Source: an uncultured Oscillospiraceae bacterium (GTDB lineage: Bacteria; Bacillota; Clostridia; Oscillospirales; Oscillospiraceae). Taken from it: a DNA stretch of 6,819 nucleotides. Shown piece after piece: positions 1-6,819 of the stretch (its first letter is position 1; each line of letters opens with the position of its first letter). The notes beneath the pieces are model-generated. The model was not told the DNA's origin. It saw only the letters and a list, made by a program, of their open reading frames with translations, and searched no databases. Position numbers and translations under genes: made by a program. The stretch lies in NCBI GenBank assembly GCA_949093475.1, contig CARXAY010000073.1, forward strand, positions 1 to 6,819, given 5' to 3'.

Positions 1-1
1 G

Positions 2-1381
2 GCCTTTACCCTCCCCCTCGACCCGCAGGGGACGTGGAACCCCTATTTGAGCAGCCGCTCCACCAATATGATCCTTGCGCCCCTCCTCTACGACAGCCTC
101 TATGAGCTGGACAACGCCTTTGAGCCGCAGCCGCTACTGGCGCAGGGGGCGGTGGGCTCAGAGGACGGCCTGAGCTGGCGGGTGACCCTGAAAAGCGGCG
201 TGACCTTTGCGAACGGCACGGCGCTGGACGCACAGGCGGTCTGTGCCGCGCTCACCACCGCCAAAGGGGAAAAGAGCCTGTACGCCACCCGGCTGGGGGC
301 GGTGCAAAGGATCTCCGCCGATGGGGAGAATGTGGTGGTCTTTCAGCTCAGCGCGCCGAACCGGGACTTTTTGGCCCTGCTGGACATCCCCATCGCACTG
401 GTGGACAAGGAGGAGGTCTATGGCACGGGGCGGTATGTGCTGGATGGCGAACGGTTGTTAGCCAGAACGGACGGCTGGCGGGAAACCGCCGGAATTCCGG
501 GAGAAATTCAGCTAATGAGCATTAGCGCAGCGGATGAGATGATCGCCGCTTTTGACAGCGGCGCGCTGGGGTTTGCGGCGTCCGACCCCACCGGCGCGGA
601 CGCGCTGGGGTTTTCCGGGTCGTACCAGACATGGGAATATCCCACCTCCACCATGCTCTATCTGGGCTTTCACTGCAGCTCCGGGGTGTGCCAGAACCCG
701 GAGGTGCGCGGGGCGCTGAGTCAGGCGGTGAACCGCAGCGCGCTGGTGACCGAGGTGCTGGGCGGACACGCCTCGGTGGCCGCCCTTCCCGTGCCGCCCA
801 CCGCCAAACGGTATGATCCGGGGCTGGCCAAGGGGCTGGCCTATGACCGGGCGGCCGCCGCCGAAGTGCTGGACGCCATGGGGTACGAGCTGGGCGAGGA
901 CGGCGTGCGCCATGTGGGGAAACGGACGCTGGAGCTGAAGCTGCTGGTCAATTCGGACAACAGCTTCAAGGAAAAGATGGGGAGAGCCATCGCCGCCGAT
1001 CTGGAGGCGGTGGGCTTTCGGGTGACAGTGACCGCCCTGCCGTGGGAGGAGTACAAAAAGGCTCTGAACAGCGGAGATTTCGACCTCTATTTGGGGGAGA
1101 CCCGCCTGACCGGGGATTTTGACCTGACCCCCTTCTTCACCGCGGGGAGCGGCCTTTGCTACGGCGGCGCGCCGGACAAGACGCTGGCCGCCGCGCTGGC
1201 CGAGGCCAGAGCCACAGGGGAGTGGCAGGGGTTTTATGAGGGCTACACCCAGCGGCCGCCCTTTGTGACCCTGTGCTTTAAGACGGGGGCGGCGCTGACC
1301 CAGTGGGGACAGGTGAGCGGCCTGAAGCCCACTCAGGGAAACCTGTTCTATCAGCTGGAAAACTGGACATTTCGCGACTAA
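2..1381 (+). CDS. ABC transporter solute-binding protein, family 5 (peptide-type), 5'-truncated by the window edge
   Basis: The reading frame is open from base 2 to a TAA at 1379-1381, giving 459 visible residues. The true start and the expected lipoprotein signal peptide lie upstream. Solute-binding proteins of this family (SBP_bac_5) are usually about 500-550 residues, so only roughly the first 50 are missing. Family signs are the N-terminal stretch with FTLPLDPQGTWNP followed by LYDSLYEL, and WRVTLKSGVTFANGTAL (visible residues 59-75), which matches the family pattern for a strand, then G-V-x-F-x-(D/N)-G. VRGALSQAVNR (235-245) and a following AEVLDAMGY helix are also typical. In this family the protein captures peptides, nickel chelates or other solutes outside the membrane and delivers them to a permease; which ligand applies here cannot be told. 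No permease or ATPase gene lies downstream, so any partners are upstream or elsewhere. A TTG at 47 could be read as a start but lies inside the conserved domain. The product class is fairly certain, the substrate unknown. Confidence 0.9.
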   Translation, partial: AFTLPLDPQGTWNPYLSSRSTNMILAPLLYDSLYELDNAFEPQPLLAQGAVGSEDGLSWRVTLKSGVTFANGTALDAQAVCAALTTAKGEKSLYATRLGAVQRISADGENVVVFQLSAPNRDFLALLDIPIALVDKEEVYGTGRYVLDGERLLARTDGWRETAGIPGEIQLMSISAADEMIAAFDSGALGFAASDPTGADALGFSGSYQTWEYPTSTMLYLGFHCSSGVCQNPEVRGALSQAVNRSALVTEVLGGHASVAALPVPPTAKRYDPGLAKGLAYDRAAAAEVLDAMGYELGEDGVRHVGKRTLELKLLVNSDNSFKEKMGRAIAADLEAVGFRVTVTALPWEEYKKALNSGDFDLYLGETRLTGDFDLTPFFTAGSGLCYGGAPDKTLAAALAEARATGEWQGFYEGYTQRPPFVTLCFKTGAALTQWGQVSGLKPTQGNLFYQLENWTFRD

Positions 1382-1406
1382 ACGCAGGGAAAGGGAGAGA
1401 TCAGAG

Positions 1407-4400
1407 ATGGTATTTCGGTGCTTTGTGCGAAAGAGAAAGGTCTTTGACGTGGCGGGCCGCGCCCTGACGCGGGAGCTGCGGGAGGTGCTGGGGCTGAAGG
1501 GCCTGACCGACGTGTGTATCTTCCGCCGCTACGACGTGGAGGGGATCGATCAGGCGACCTATGACCGGGCAAAGAACATTGTTTTTGCCGAGCCGCAGGT
1601 GGACGAGGTCTTTGAAGAGACGCCGGAGGCCGAGGGGGTTCAGGTGTTTGCCGTGGAAGCCCTGCCGGGGCAGTTTGACCAGCGCTCCGACTCCGCCGGG
1701 CAGTGTCTGCAAATGCTGGCGGGGGGCGAACGGCCCGCCGTGCGCTGCGCCGATGTGTACTGGCTCTTTGGCGAGGTCACCGGCGAAGAGCTGGACAAGG
1801 CGAAGAAATACCTTATCAACCCGGTGGAGAGCCGGGAGGCTGCTTTGGACAAGCCCGCTACCCTCGTTCAGCAGTACCCCGAAGCCAAGGCGGTGGCGGC
1901 TGTGGCCGGCTTCACCGCCATGGACACCGCCGCGCTGGAGACCTTGCGGGGCGGGATGGGCCTTGCCATGGACTTGGAGGACTTGAAATTCCTGCAAGCC
2001 TATTTCCGGGACGAGGAACACCGCGACCCCACCGTCACCGAAGTGCGGGTGGTGGACACCTACTGGTCGGATCACTGCCGCCACACCACCTTCTCCACCC
2101 ATCTGGAGGGGGTGGAGATTCAGGACAAAACCGTGCAGGCGGCCTACGAGGACTATCTGGCGGCCCGGGAGGAGGTCTACGGCAAGGAGAAGGCCGCGAA
2201 GCGGCCCGTGACCCTGATGGACATGGCCACCATCGGGACAAAGGTACTGAAAAAGCGGGGCTTGCTCCCCGAGCTGGACGAGAGCGAGGAGATCAACGCC
2301 TGCTCCATCCACGTCCCCGCCGTAGTGGACGGGAAGGAGCAGGACTGGCTCTTGATGTTCAAAAACGAGACCCACAACCACCCCACCGAGATCGAGCCCT
2401 TCGGCGGCGCGGCCACCTGCATCGGCGGGTGCATCCGCGACCCCCTCTCCGGGCGGGTGTACGTCCATCAGGCCATGCGGGTCACCGGGTGCGGCGACCC
2501 CAGAACGCCTCTCGGCGAGACGCTGGAGGGCAAGCTGCCCCAGCGCAAGCTCTGCCAGACGGCGGCGGCGGGGTATTCCTCCTACGGCAACCAGATCGGC
2601 CTTGCCACCGGGCAGGTGAGTGAGCTGTACCACCCCGGCTATGTGGCCAAGCATTTGGAGTGCGGCGCGGTGGTGGGCGCAGCCCCGGCCGACCATGTCC
2701 GCCGGGAGCGGCCTGCCCCCGGCGACGTGGTGATCCTGCTGGGCGGACGCACCGGGCGGGACGGCATCGGCGGCGCGACGGGCTCGTCCAAGAGCCACGA
2801 CCTCAAGAGCTTGGACACCATGGCCTCCGAGGTGCAAAAGGGCAACGCCCCGGAGGAGCGGAAAATTCAAAGATTGTTCCGGGACGGAAACGTGACCCGG
2901 CTTATTAAGCGGTGCAACGACTTCGGCGCAGGGGGCGTTTCGGTCGCCATCGGCGAGCTGGCCGACGGCCTGCGCATTGATCTGGACGCAGTGCGCAAGA
3001 AATATGACGGTCTGGACGGCACGGAGCTTGCCATTTCCGAGAGTCAGGAGCGCATGGCGGTGGTGGTCGCCCCTCAAGACGTGGAGGCGTTTATTGCCGC
3101 CGCCGAGCGGGAGAATCTGGAGGCATACCAAGTGGCGGTGGTCACCGAGAGCCCCCGGATGGTGATGCAATGGCGGGGGGAGGTCATCGCCGACCTGAGC
3201 CGGGACTTTTTGAACACCAACGGCGCGGTGAAAACCGCCAAGGTCTATGTGCCGGAAGCGCCGGGGGTGTATCCCAAGGAAAAAGTGAACCTGCGGGAGA
3301 TGGCCGCCAGCCTGAAATGCGCGTCCCAGCGGGGGTTGGTGGAGCGGTTTGACGGCTCCATCGGCGCGGGGAGCGTCCTCATGCCCTTCGGCGGCAAGCA
3401 CCAGACCACCCCGGCGCAGGCCATGGCCGCGCTGCTGCCCGTCGAGCCGGGGCAGGAGACCGAGCAGGCCAGCGTCATGGCGTGGGGCTGCGACCCGGAT
3501 ACTCTGAGCCGCGACCCCTATCAAGGGGCGTATGAGGCGGTGACCACCTCCCTTGCCAAGCTGGTGGCGGCGGGGGCGGACTACAAGAAGGCCTATCTCA
3601 CCCTTCAGGAGTTTTTTGAGAAGCTCCGCAGTGAGCCGGAGCGTTGGGGGAAGCCCGCCGCCGCCCTGCTGGGGGCGATGGAGGCCCAGCTCAATTACGG
3701 CTGCGCCGCCATCGGCGGGAAAGATTCTATGTCCGGGTCGTTCCTTGATCTGGACGTGCCCCCCACCCTCATTTCCTTCGCCATCGCGCCCATCAAGGCC
3801 GGCGAGGTCATCTCCCCGGAGTTCAAAGAGCCGGGACATCCGGTGTATCTGTTCGCGCCGCAAAAGGACACCGCCGAGAGCCGGAGGGCCGCGTGGGAGG
3901 AGTTTTACGCCCTGTGCCGAGCCGGAAAGGTGAAGGCGGCGTGGGCCGTGGAGAACAGCGTTGCGGAGGGCATTATGAAGATGTCTTTCGGAAACCACGT
4001 CGGATTCTCTGCCAAGGCAGAGGAAGCAAACGGCTTCTGGGAGAGCGACACCCCATGGCCCGGCGCGATCATAGCAGAACTGACAGAGGCTGTGGACAGC
4101 CCCTTCGCGACCCGCTGGGGCGTGACCACGGCAGAGCCGGTGATCGAGCTGGGCGGCGACTGCGCCCCCATCGACGAGCTGTTAAAGCTGAACGAGGGCG
4201 TTTTGGAGGACGTTTATCCCACAAACGCCCCGGTGGAGGGGGAGGCGGAGCCCTACTCCTGTACCGACCGCGCCCCCATTGTGGCCCGGCATAAAATTGC
4301 CCATCCCAAGGCGGTCATTCCCGTGTTCCCCGGCACGAACTGCGAGCTGGACACCGCCGCCGCCTGTATCAAGGCGGGCATTGACCCGGAGATTCTGGTC

Positions 4401-5099
4401 ATCCGCAACGGCTCGGCCGGGGCGCTGGCCGAATCGGTGCGCGCGCTGGCCGCCGCCATCGGCAAGGCCCAGATTGTGGCCCTCCCCGGCGGATTCTCCG
4501 GCGGCGACGAGCCGGACGGCTCGGCCAAGTTCATCTGCTCCCTGTTCCGAAACGCCGCCGTCACCGACGCGGTACATGACCTGCTGAAAAACCGGGACGG
4601 CCTGATGCTGGGCATCTGCAACGGGTTTCAGGCCCTCATTAAGCTGGGGCTGATCCAATTCGGGGAAATTCGCCCCACCGACCCGTCCTGCCCCACGCTG
4701 ACCTTCAACGCCATCGGGCGTCACCAGAGCAAGTACGTCTACACCCGGGTTTCCTCCACCCGTTCGCCGTGGCTGAGCCTCTGCAAGGTGGGGGACGTTC
4801 ACGCCATCCCCATCTCCCACGGCGAGGGGCGGTTCGTGTGTACCCCGGAGGTGCTGAAAACCTTTGCGGCCCAAGGCCAAATCGCCACCCAGTATGTGGA
4901 CGCCCGCGGGAAGGTGAGCATGGACATTTCCGCCAACCCCAACGGTTCGGTGGGCGCGGTGGAGGGCCTCATTTCCCCCGACGGGCGGGTGCTGGGCAAG
5001 ATGGGCCACACCGAGCGCAAGGGCCGCTATGTGGGGATCAACATTGTGGGGGACAAGCTCCAGCCGCTGTTTGAGGGTGGCGCGGCGTACTATTTGTAA
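1407..5099 (+). CDS. purL: Phosphoribosylformylglycinamidine synthase, single-chain clostridial type (PurS-PurL-PurQ fusion)
   Basis: This cytosolic enzyme converts FGAR, glutamine and ATP into FGAM in de novo purine synthesis. The 1230 residues hold all parts in one chain. A PurS-like N-terminus (about 1-95, with RYDVEGI) is followed by a linker with YLINPVE (135-141) and YWSDHCRHTTF (219-229, carrying the conserved synthetase His223). The first AIRS half has KNETHNHPT (319-327), GGRTGRDGI (446-454), DFGAGG (505-510) and SESQERM (544-550). The second half has RDPYQGAY (from 702) and GGKDSMS (770-776). The glutaminase domain (about 966-1230) has GTNCELD (976-982), LPGGFSGGDE (1026-1035), the nucleophile Cys1071 in GICNGFQ, HGEGRF (1138-1143) and the likely triad partners His1201 and Glu1203 in GHTER. 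Length and motifs fit the clostridial long form (as I recall, the TIGR01857 clade). The ATG follows AGGGAGA at 1392-1398, and the first codons already match the family. No key residue appears lost. Leucine TTA occurs once, and CTA and serine TCA not at all. Confidence 0.98.
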   Translation: MVFRCFVRKRKVFDVAGRALTRELREVLGLKGLTDVCIFRRYDVEGIDQATYDRAKNIVFAEPQVDEVFEETPEAEGVQVFAVEALPGQFDQRSDSAGQCLQMLAGGERPAVRCADVYWLFGEVTGEELDKAKKYLINPVESREAALDKPATLVQQYPEAKAVAAVAGFTAMDTAALETLRGGMGLAMDLEDLKFLQAYFRDEEHRDPTVTEVRVVDTYWSDHCRHTTFSTHLEGVEIQDKTVQAAYEDYLAAREEVYGKEKAAKRPVTLMDMATIGTKVLKKRGLLPELDESEEINACSIHVPAVVDGKEQDWLLMFKNETHNHPTEIEPFGGAATCIGGCIRDPLSGRVYVHQAMRVTGCGDPRTPLGETLEGKLPQRKLCQTAAAGYSSYGNQIGLATGQVSELYHPGYVAKHLECGAVVGAAPADHVRRERPAPGDVVILLGGRTGRDGIGGATGSSKSHDLKSLDTMASEVQKGNAPEERKIQRLFRDGNVTRLIKRCNDFGAGGVSVAIGELADGLRIDLDAVRKKYDGLDGTELAISESQERMAVVVAPQDVEAFIAAAERENLEAYQVAVVTESPRMVMQWRGEVIADLSRDFLNTNGAVKTAKVYVPEAPGVYPKEKVNLREMAASLKCASQRGLVERFDGSIGAGSVLMPFGGKHQTTPAQAMAALLPVEPGQETEQASVMAWGCDPDTLSRDPYQGAYEAVTTSLAKLVAAGADYKKAYLTLQEFFEKLRSEPERWGKPAAALLGAMEAQLNYGCAAIGGKDSMSGSFLDLDVPPTLISFAIAPIKAGEVISPEFKEPGHPVYLFAPQKDTAESRRAAWEEFYALCRAGKVKAAWAVENSVAEGIMKMSFGNHVGFSAKAEEANGFWESDTPWPGAIIAELTEAVDSPFATRWGVTTAEPVIELGGDCAPIDELLKLNEGVLEDVYPTNAPVEGEAEPYSCTDRAPIVARHKIAHPKAVIPVFPGTNCELDTAAACIKAGIDPEILVIRNGSAGALAESVRALAAAIGKAQIVALPGGFSGGDEPDGSAKFICSLFRNAAVTDAVHDLLKNRDGLMLGICNGFQALIKLGLIQFGEIRPTDPSCPTLTFNAIGRHQSKYVYTRVSSTRSPWLSLCKVGDVHAIPISHGEGRFVCTPEVLKTFAAQGQIATQYVDARGKVSMDISANPNGSVGAVEGLISPDGRVLGKMGHTERKGRYVGINIVGDKLQPLFEGGAAYYL

Positions 5100-5158
5100 C
5101 GCTTTGTGCCGTTTTGTTGAAAAATTGTAACTTGCACCCGGCGCGTGGGGAGGGTAAA
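5100..5158 (+). other. Gap between purL and the exporter genes, AT-rich first half
   Basis: This 59-base gap is the longest non-coding stretch in the window. Bases 5101-5132 are clearly richer in A and T than the genes around them. TTGTAAC occurs at 5094-5100, across the purL stop, and again at 5125-5131. I see no GC-rich hairpin followed by a T run, so there is no support for an intrinsic terminator, and no convincing promoter. Confidence 0.5.
5147..5154 (+). promoter_or_regulatory. Ribosome binding site deciding the start of the YjjP-like gene
   Basis: The purine run GGGGAGGG ends four bases before ATG 5159 and contains GGAGG. It supports this ATG over the upstream in-frame TTG at 5114, which is preceded by a T-rich stretch without a Shine-Dalgarno sequence. 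Confidence 0.7.
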
Positions 5159-5917
5159 ATGGTGGACGTTGAGGAGATACTGGATCTGGCGGTGGAGGTG
5201 GGCTACCACATCCAATTGGCGGGGGGCGAGATCTACCGCGTGGAGGAATCGGTGAGCCGCCTGCTGAAAGCCTACGGCGTGGAGACCGGGGAGGTGTTCG
5301 CCATCCCCAACTGCCTCATTGCCTCCGTGCACACCGGCGGCCGGGAGGTCACCAGCATGCGCCGCATCCCCAACCACGGGACGGACATTTGGAAGTTAGA
5401 GGCCATGAACGGCTTGTGCCGCAAGCTCTGCGCCATGCCCCTGCCCGTGGATCAGGCCCGGAGCGCCCTGCAGGAGGAGCTGGAAGGGGAGAAGGAGTAT
5501 TCCCAATTTGTGATCCTACTGGCTCACTTCTTCGGCGCGGGGATGTTCACCCTCTTTTTCGGCGGAAGCTGGCGGGACGCGATGTGCGCCGGGGTGTGCG
5601 GCGCGGCCATCGGTCTGACCGTCTGGTGGATGGACGCGCTGAGAGCAAACCTGTTCATTCGCACCATCGCGGGGGGTGGAGTGTCCGCCCTGCTGGCCCT
5701 TGGCCTTGTGGCGGCGGGGCTGGGACAGAGCGTAGACCTCGTCACCATCGGCGCGCTGATGACCCTTGTGCCCGGCGTGGCCCTGACCAACGCGGTGCGG
5801 GATGTTATGGTGGGGGACATGGTCTCCGGGCTTTCCAAGCTGGCGGAGGCGGTGCTGATCGGTGTGGCCATCGCGCTGGGTACAGGACTGGCGCTGGGCA
5901 TTGCCCAGATGTTTTAA
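5159..5917 (+). CDS. Threonine/serine exporter family protein, N-terminal half (YjjP-like, ThrE domain 1)
   Basis: This 252-residue protein is the larger half of a split ThrE-type exporter. A soluble N-terminal part (about 1-110) carries the family pattern GYHIQLAGGEIYRVEES (15-31), then a strand-rich stretch with NCLIASVHTGG and RRIPNHGTD. Five hydrophobic segments follow at roughly 115-135, 139-158, 166-187, 192-212 and 226-250. The hallmark LVPGVALTNAVRDVMVGDM (203-221) sits between segments 4 and 5. In this family the protein works with a small C-terminal partner in the inner membrane; Corynebacterium ThrE, where both are fused, exports threonine and serine, while E. coli YjjP/YjjB has been linked to succinate export. 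The substrate here is therefore not certain. I start at ATG 5159 because GGGGAGGG lies just before it and the family homology begins there; a TTG at 5114 would add 15 residues of untypical sequence. The next gene, the partner, begins 12 bp after the stop. Confidence 0.92.
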   Translation: MVDVEEILDLAVEVGYHIQLAGGEIYRVEESVSRLLKAYGVETGEVFAIPNCLIASVHTGGREVTSMRRIPNHGTDIWKLEAMNGLCRKLCAMPLPVDQARSALQEELEGEKEYSQFVILLAHFFGAGMFTLFFGGSWRDAMCAGVCGAAIGLTVWWMDALRANLFIRTIAGGGVSALLALGLVAAGLGQSVDLVTIGALMTLVPGVALTNAVRDVMVGDMVSGLSKLAEAVLIGVAIALGTGLALGIAQMF

Positions 5918-5922
5918 GGAGG
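5916..5922 (+). promoter_or_regulatory. Ribosome binding site of the YjjB-like gene, overlapping the upstream stop codon
   Basis: AAGGAGG begins within the TAA stop (5915-5917) of the first exporter half and lies seven bases before ATG 5930. The overlap suggests coupled translation of the two subunits and argues for the ATG over the GTG at 5924. Confidence 0.75.
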
Positions 5923-5929
5923 GGTGGAC

Positions 5930-6415
5930 ATGGAGCTGACGGAAGTGATACAGGTCTTTGTGCTGCCCTGCCTGTGGGCCTTCGGCGCGTGTCTGGCCTT
6001 TGCGGTGATCTTCAACATCCACGGCCTTGGAATGTTCATCTGCGGGGCAGGGGGCGCGCTGGGCTGGCTGGTGTATCTGCTGTGCAGCAGGCCGTTGGGG
6101 CTGGGAGATATGCTCTCCGCCCTGCTGGCAGGGGTGTCCATCTCCGTCTGGAGCGAGACCATGGCCCGGCTTCGCAAATGCCCTGTGACCGGCTATCTGC
6201 TGGTGGCCTTTTTCCCCCTTGTTCCCGGCGGCGGCATTTATTACGCCATGAAGTTCGCCATTGCCGGGCAAACGAGAAATTTTGGCAACACTTTGATGCA
6301 CACGGTGGAGTTCGCCGGCGCGCTGGCGCTGGGGGTGCTGTTGGTGTCCTCGGCGGTGCGGATGCGGCGAACGGTGGCGGAGAGGAGGCGCGGACAGCGG
6401 TATGGCGCGGTATAA
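5930..6415 (+). CDS. Threonine/serine exporter family protein, C-terminal half (YjjB-like, ThrE domain 2)
   Basis: This 161-residue membrane protein is the small partner of the preceding gene product; E. coli YjjB is of similar size (about 157). Five hydrophobic segments are visible at roughly 5-28, 33-52, 58-76, 88-108 and 126-145. The segment 4 motif FFPLVPGGGIYYAM (94-107) is the mirror of the LVPG motif in the first half and is typical of the ThrE_2 family. The last 18 residues form a basic, probably cytoplasmic tail with RMRRTVAERRR. Together with its neighbour it would make a ten-helix exporter in the cytoplasmic membrane, likely for threonine/serine or a small organic acid. I choose ATG 5930 over an in-frame GTG at 5924 because the ribosome binding site AGGAGG (5917-5922) would be too close to the GTG. 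The gene overlaps the next one by 14 nt. Family assignment is strong from the motif and the pairing; the substrate is inferred. Confidence 0.9.
   Translation: MELTEVIQVFVLPCLWAFGACLAFAVIFNIHGLGMFICGAGGALGWLVYLLCSRPLGLGDMLSALLAGVSISVWSETMARLRKCPVTGYLLVAFFPLVPGGGIYYAMKFAIAGQTRNFGNTLMHTVEFAGALALGVLLVSSAVRMRRTVAERRRGQRYGAV
6383..6388 (+). promoter_or_regulatory. Ribosome binding site of the HAD hydrolase gene, long spacing
   Basis: AGGAGG lies inside the end of the exporter gene, 13 bases before ATG 6402, which is longer than the usual 5-9. No ATG, GTG or TTG lies nearer in the HAD frame, and homology begins at this ATG, so the site is probably used despite the spacing, perhaps helped by ribosomes ending at 6415. 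Confidence 0.5.
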
Positions 6416-6819
6416 GACGGTGCTTTTAGACGCCGACGGGACGCTTTTAGACTTTGAAGCCACCGAGCGGCAGGCCCTGCGGCGCAGCATGGAGGAGCGG
6501 GGCATTTCCTTTGACGACGGGGTCATGCAGACCTACCTGTCCATTAACGTGCCCCTTTGGGCGGCCCACCACCGGGGGGAGATCGGCCGGGAAGAGCTGA
6601 TGCTCCGGCGGTTTGGGGACTTTGCCAAGGTACTGGGTGTGGAGGCGGACGCGGCGGAGTGGAACAAAACATATCTGCGCTACTTAGGGGACTGCGGCGA
6701 TGTACTTCCCGGCGCGCAGGAGCTTTTGGAGGCCCTGAAGCCCCACTGCACCTTGGCGCTGGCCACCAACGGCCTGTCGGATATCCAGCGGCGGCGGCTG
6801 AAGGACAACCCTATCACCC
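6402..6819 (+). CDS. HAD superfamily subfamily IA hydrolase (YjjG/YfnB-type), 3'-truncated by the window edge
   Basis: An open frame runs from ATG 6402 to the right edge with no stop, giving 139 residues of a protein that is normally about 225-240 long. It starts MARYKTVLLDADGTLLDFEA: Asp10 is the expected nucleophile and Asp12 the general acid/base of HAD motif I. A helical cap region follows (about 20-95), then VLPGAQELLEAL (101-112), and motif II with Thr122 in LALATNGLSDIQRRRL (118-133). The TNG-x-x-x-x-Q pattern and the LLDF after motif I are what I associate with the YjjG/YfnB group, whose E. coli member dephosphorylates pyrimidine nucleoside monophosphates. Motifs III and IV lie outside the window. 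The start overlaps the end of the exporter gene by 14 nt. It contains three TTA leucine codons in 139, whereas the much longer purL has one. Other IA phosphatases such as phosphoglycolate phosphatase are possible but fit less well. Confidence 0.88.
   Translation, partial: MARYKTVLLDADGTLLDFEATERQALRRSMEERGISFDDGVMQTYLSINVPLWAAHHRGEIGREELMLRRFGDFAKVLGVEADAAEWNKTYLRYLGDCGDVLPGAQELLEALKPHCTLALATNGLSDIQRRRLKDNPIT

Noticed and set aside
47..49. TTG as start of the solute-binding protein
   Set aside because: The frame is open to the left edge, and residues encoded before this TTG (FTLPLDPQGTWNP) already belong to the conserved domain, so the gene is simply cut by the window.
1382..1406. Possible terminator or promoter between the solute-binding gene and purL
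   Set aside because: The 25 bases hold mainly the purine-rich ribosome binding region; there is no hairpin, no T run and no room for a promoter.
1401..3998. 865-codon open frame on the minus strand opposite purL
   Set aside because: It is codon-aligned with purL and open only because purL lacks TTA, CTA and TCA codons there. The translation is rich in His, Gly, Leu and Pro and shows no recognisable domain. purL is unambiguous on the other strand.
4182..5009. 275-codon open frame on the minus strand opposite the end of purL
   Set aside because: It is the same codon-aligned antisense frame, continuing beyond the single TTA codon of purL, with no domain and no ribosome binding logic.
5132..5160. 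Promoter-like TTGCAC, 17-base spacer, TAAAAT before the YjjP-like gene
   Set aside because: The -10-like element overlaps the start codon at 5159, so transcription would begin inside the gene and lose its ribosome binding site. The -35 match is only three of six.
5389..6429. 346-codon open frame on the plus strand overlapping both exporter genes
   Set aside because: It is an out-of-frame shadow across two clearly recognisable membrane proteins. Its product is Gly/Arg-rich with no domain, as expected from GC-rich sequence.
5516..6526. 336-codon open frame on the minus strand across the exporter genes and HAD start
   Set aside because: It crosses three well-supported plus-strand genes, has His/Gln/Pro-rich low-complexity composition and matches no family I know.
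1..6819. Mobile elements, CRISPR arrays, RNA genes or defence genes
   Set aside because: I saw no spaced repeats, terminal inverted repeats, transposase or integrase motifs, tRNA cloverleaf or rRNA sequence. Almost every base lies in one of five recognisable housekeeping or transport genes.

Overview
This is ordinary-looking chromosomal sequence from a high-GC bacterium. All five genes are on the + strand and tightly packed, with strong AGGAGG-type ribosome binding sites. The gene set and sequence flavour suggest a GC-rich member of the Clostridia, most likely Oscillospiraceae (Flavonifractor / Pseudoflavonifractor / Oscillibacter-like). The pointers are a single-chain PurL of the clostridial type, a split ThrE exporter of the YjjP/YjjB type, and a clostridial-style family 5 solute-binding protein. 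This placement is inferred from remembered family resemblance, not from a search.

Layout: (1) 2-1381, the 3' part of a solute-binding protein of an ABC peptide-type importer; its signal peptide and first residues lie before the window. (2) 1407-5099, purL, a complete 1230-residue phosphoribosylformylglycinamidine synthase with a PurS-like N-terminus, two AIRS-type halves and a C-terminal glutaminase domain. (3) 5159-5917 and (4) 5930-6415, the two halves of a split threonine/serine exporter family transporter. (5) 6402 to beyond the right edge, the N-terminal part of a HAD subfamily IA phosphatase of the YjjG/YfnB type.

How they relate: the two exporter halves and the HAD gene look translationally linked. 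A Shine-Dalgarno overlaps the first half's stop codon, and the HAD start lies 14 nt inside the second half's gene. They probably form one transcription unit. purL is separated from the solute-binding protein gene by 25 bp and from the exporter by 59 bp. I see no terminator in either gap, so read-through of the whole block is possible. The functional link between solute uptake, purine synthesis, amino or organic acid export and a nucleotidase-like phosphatase is speculative and may only reflect neighbours on the chromosome.

There is no stretch of 300 bases without a gene. I found no tRNA, rRNA, CRISPR array, insertion sequence, phage gene or defence system. I do not see evidence for an undescribed system; the findings below are modest and scored accordingly.
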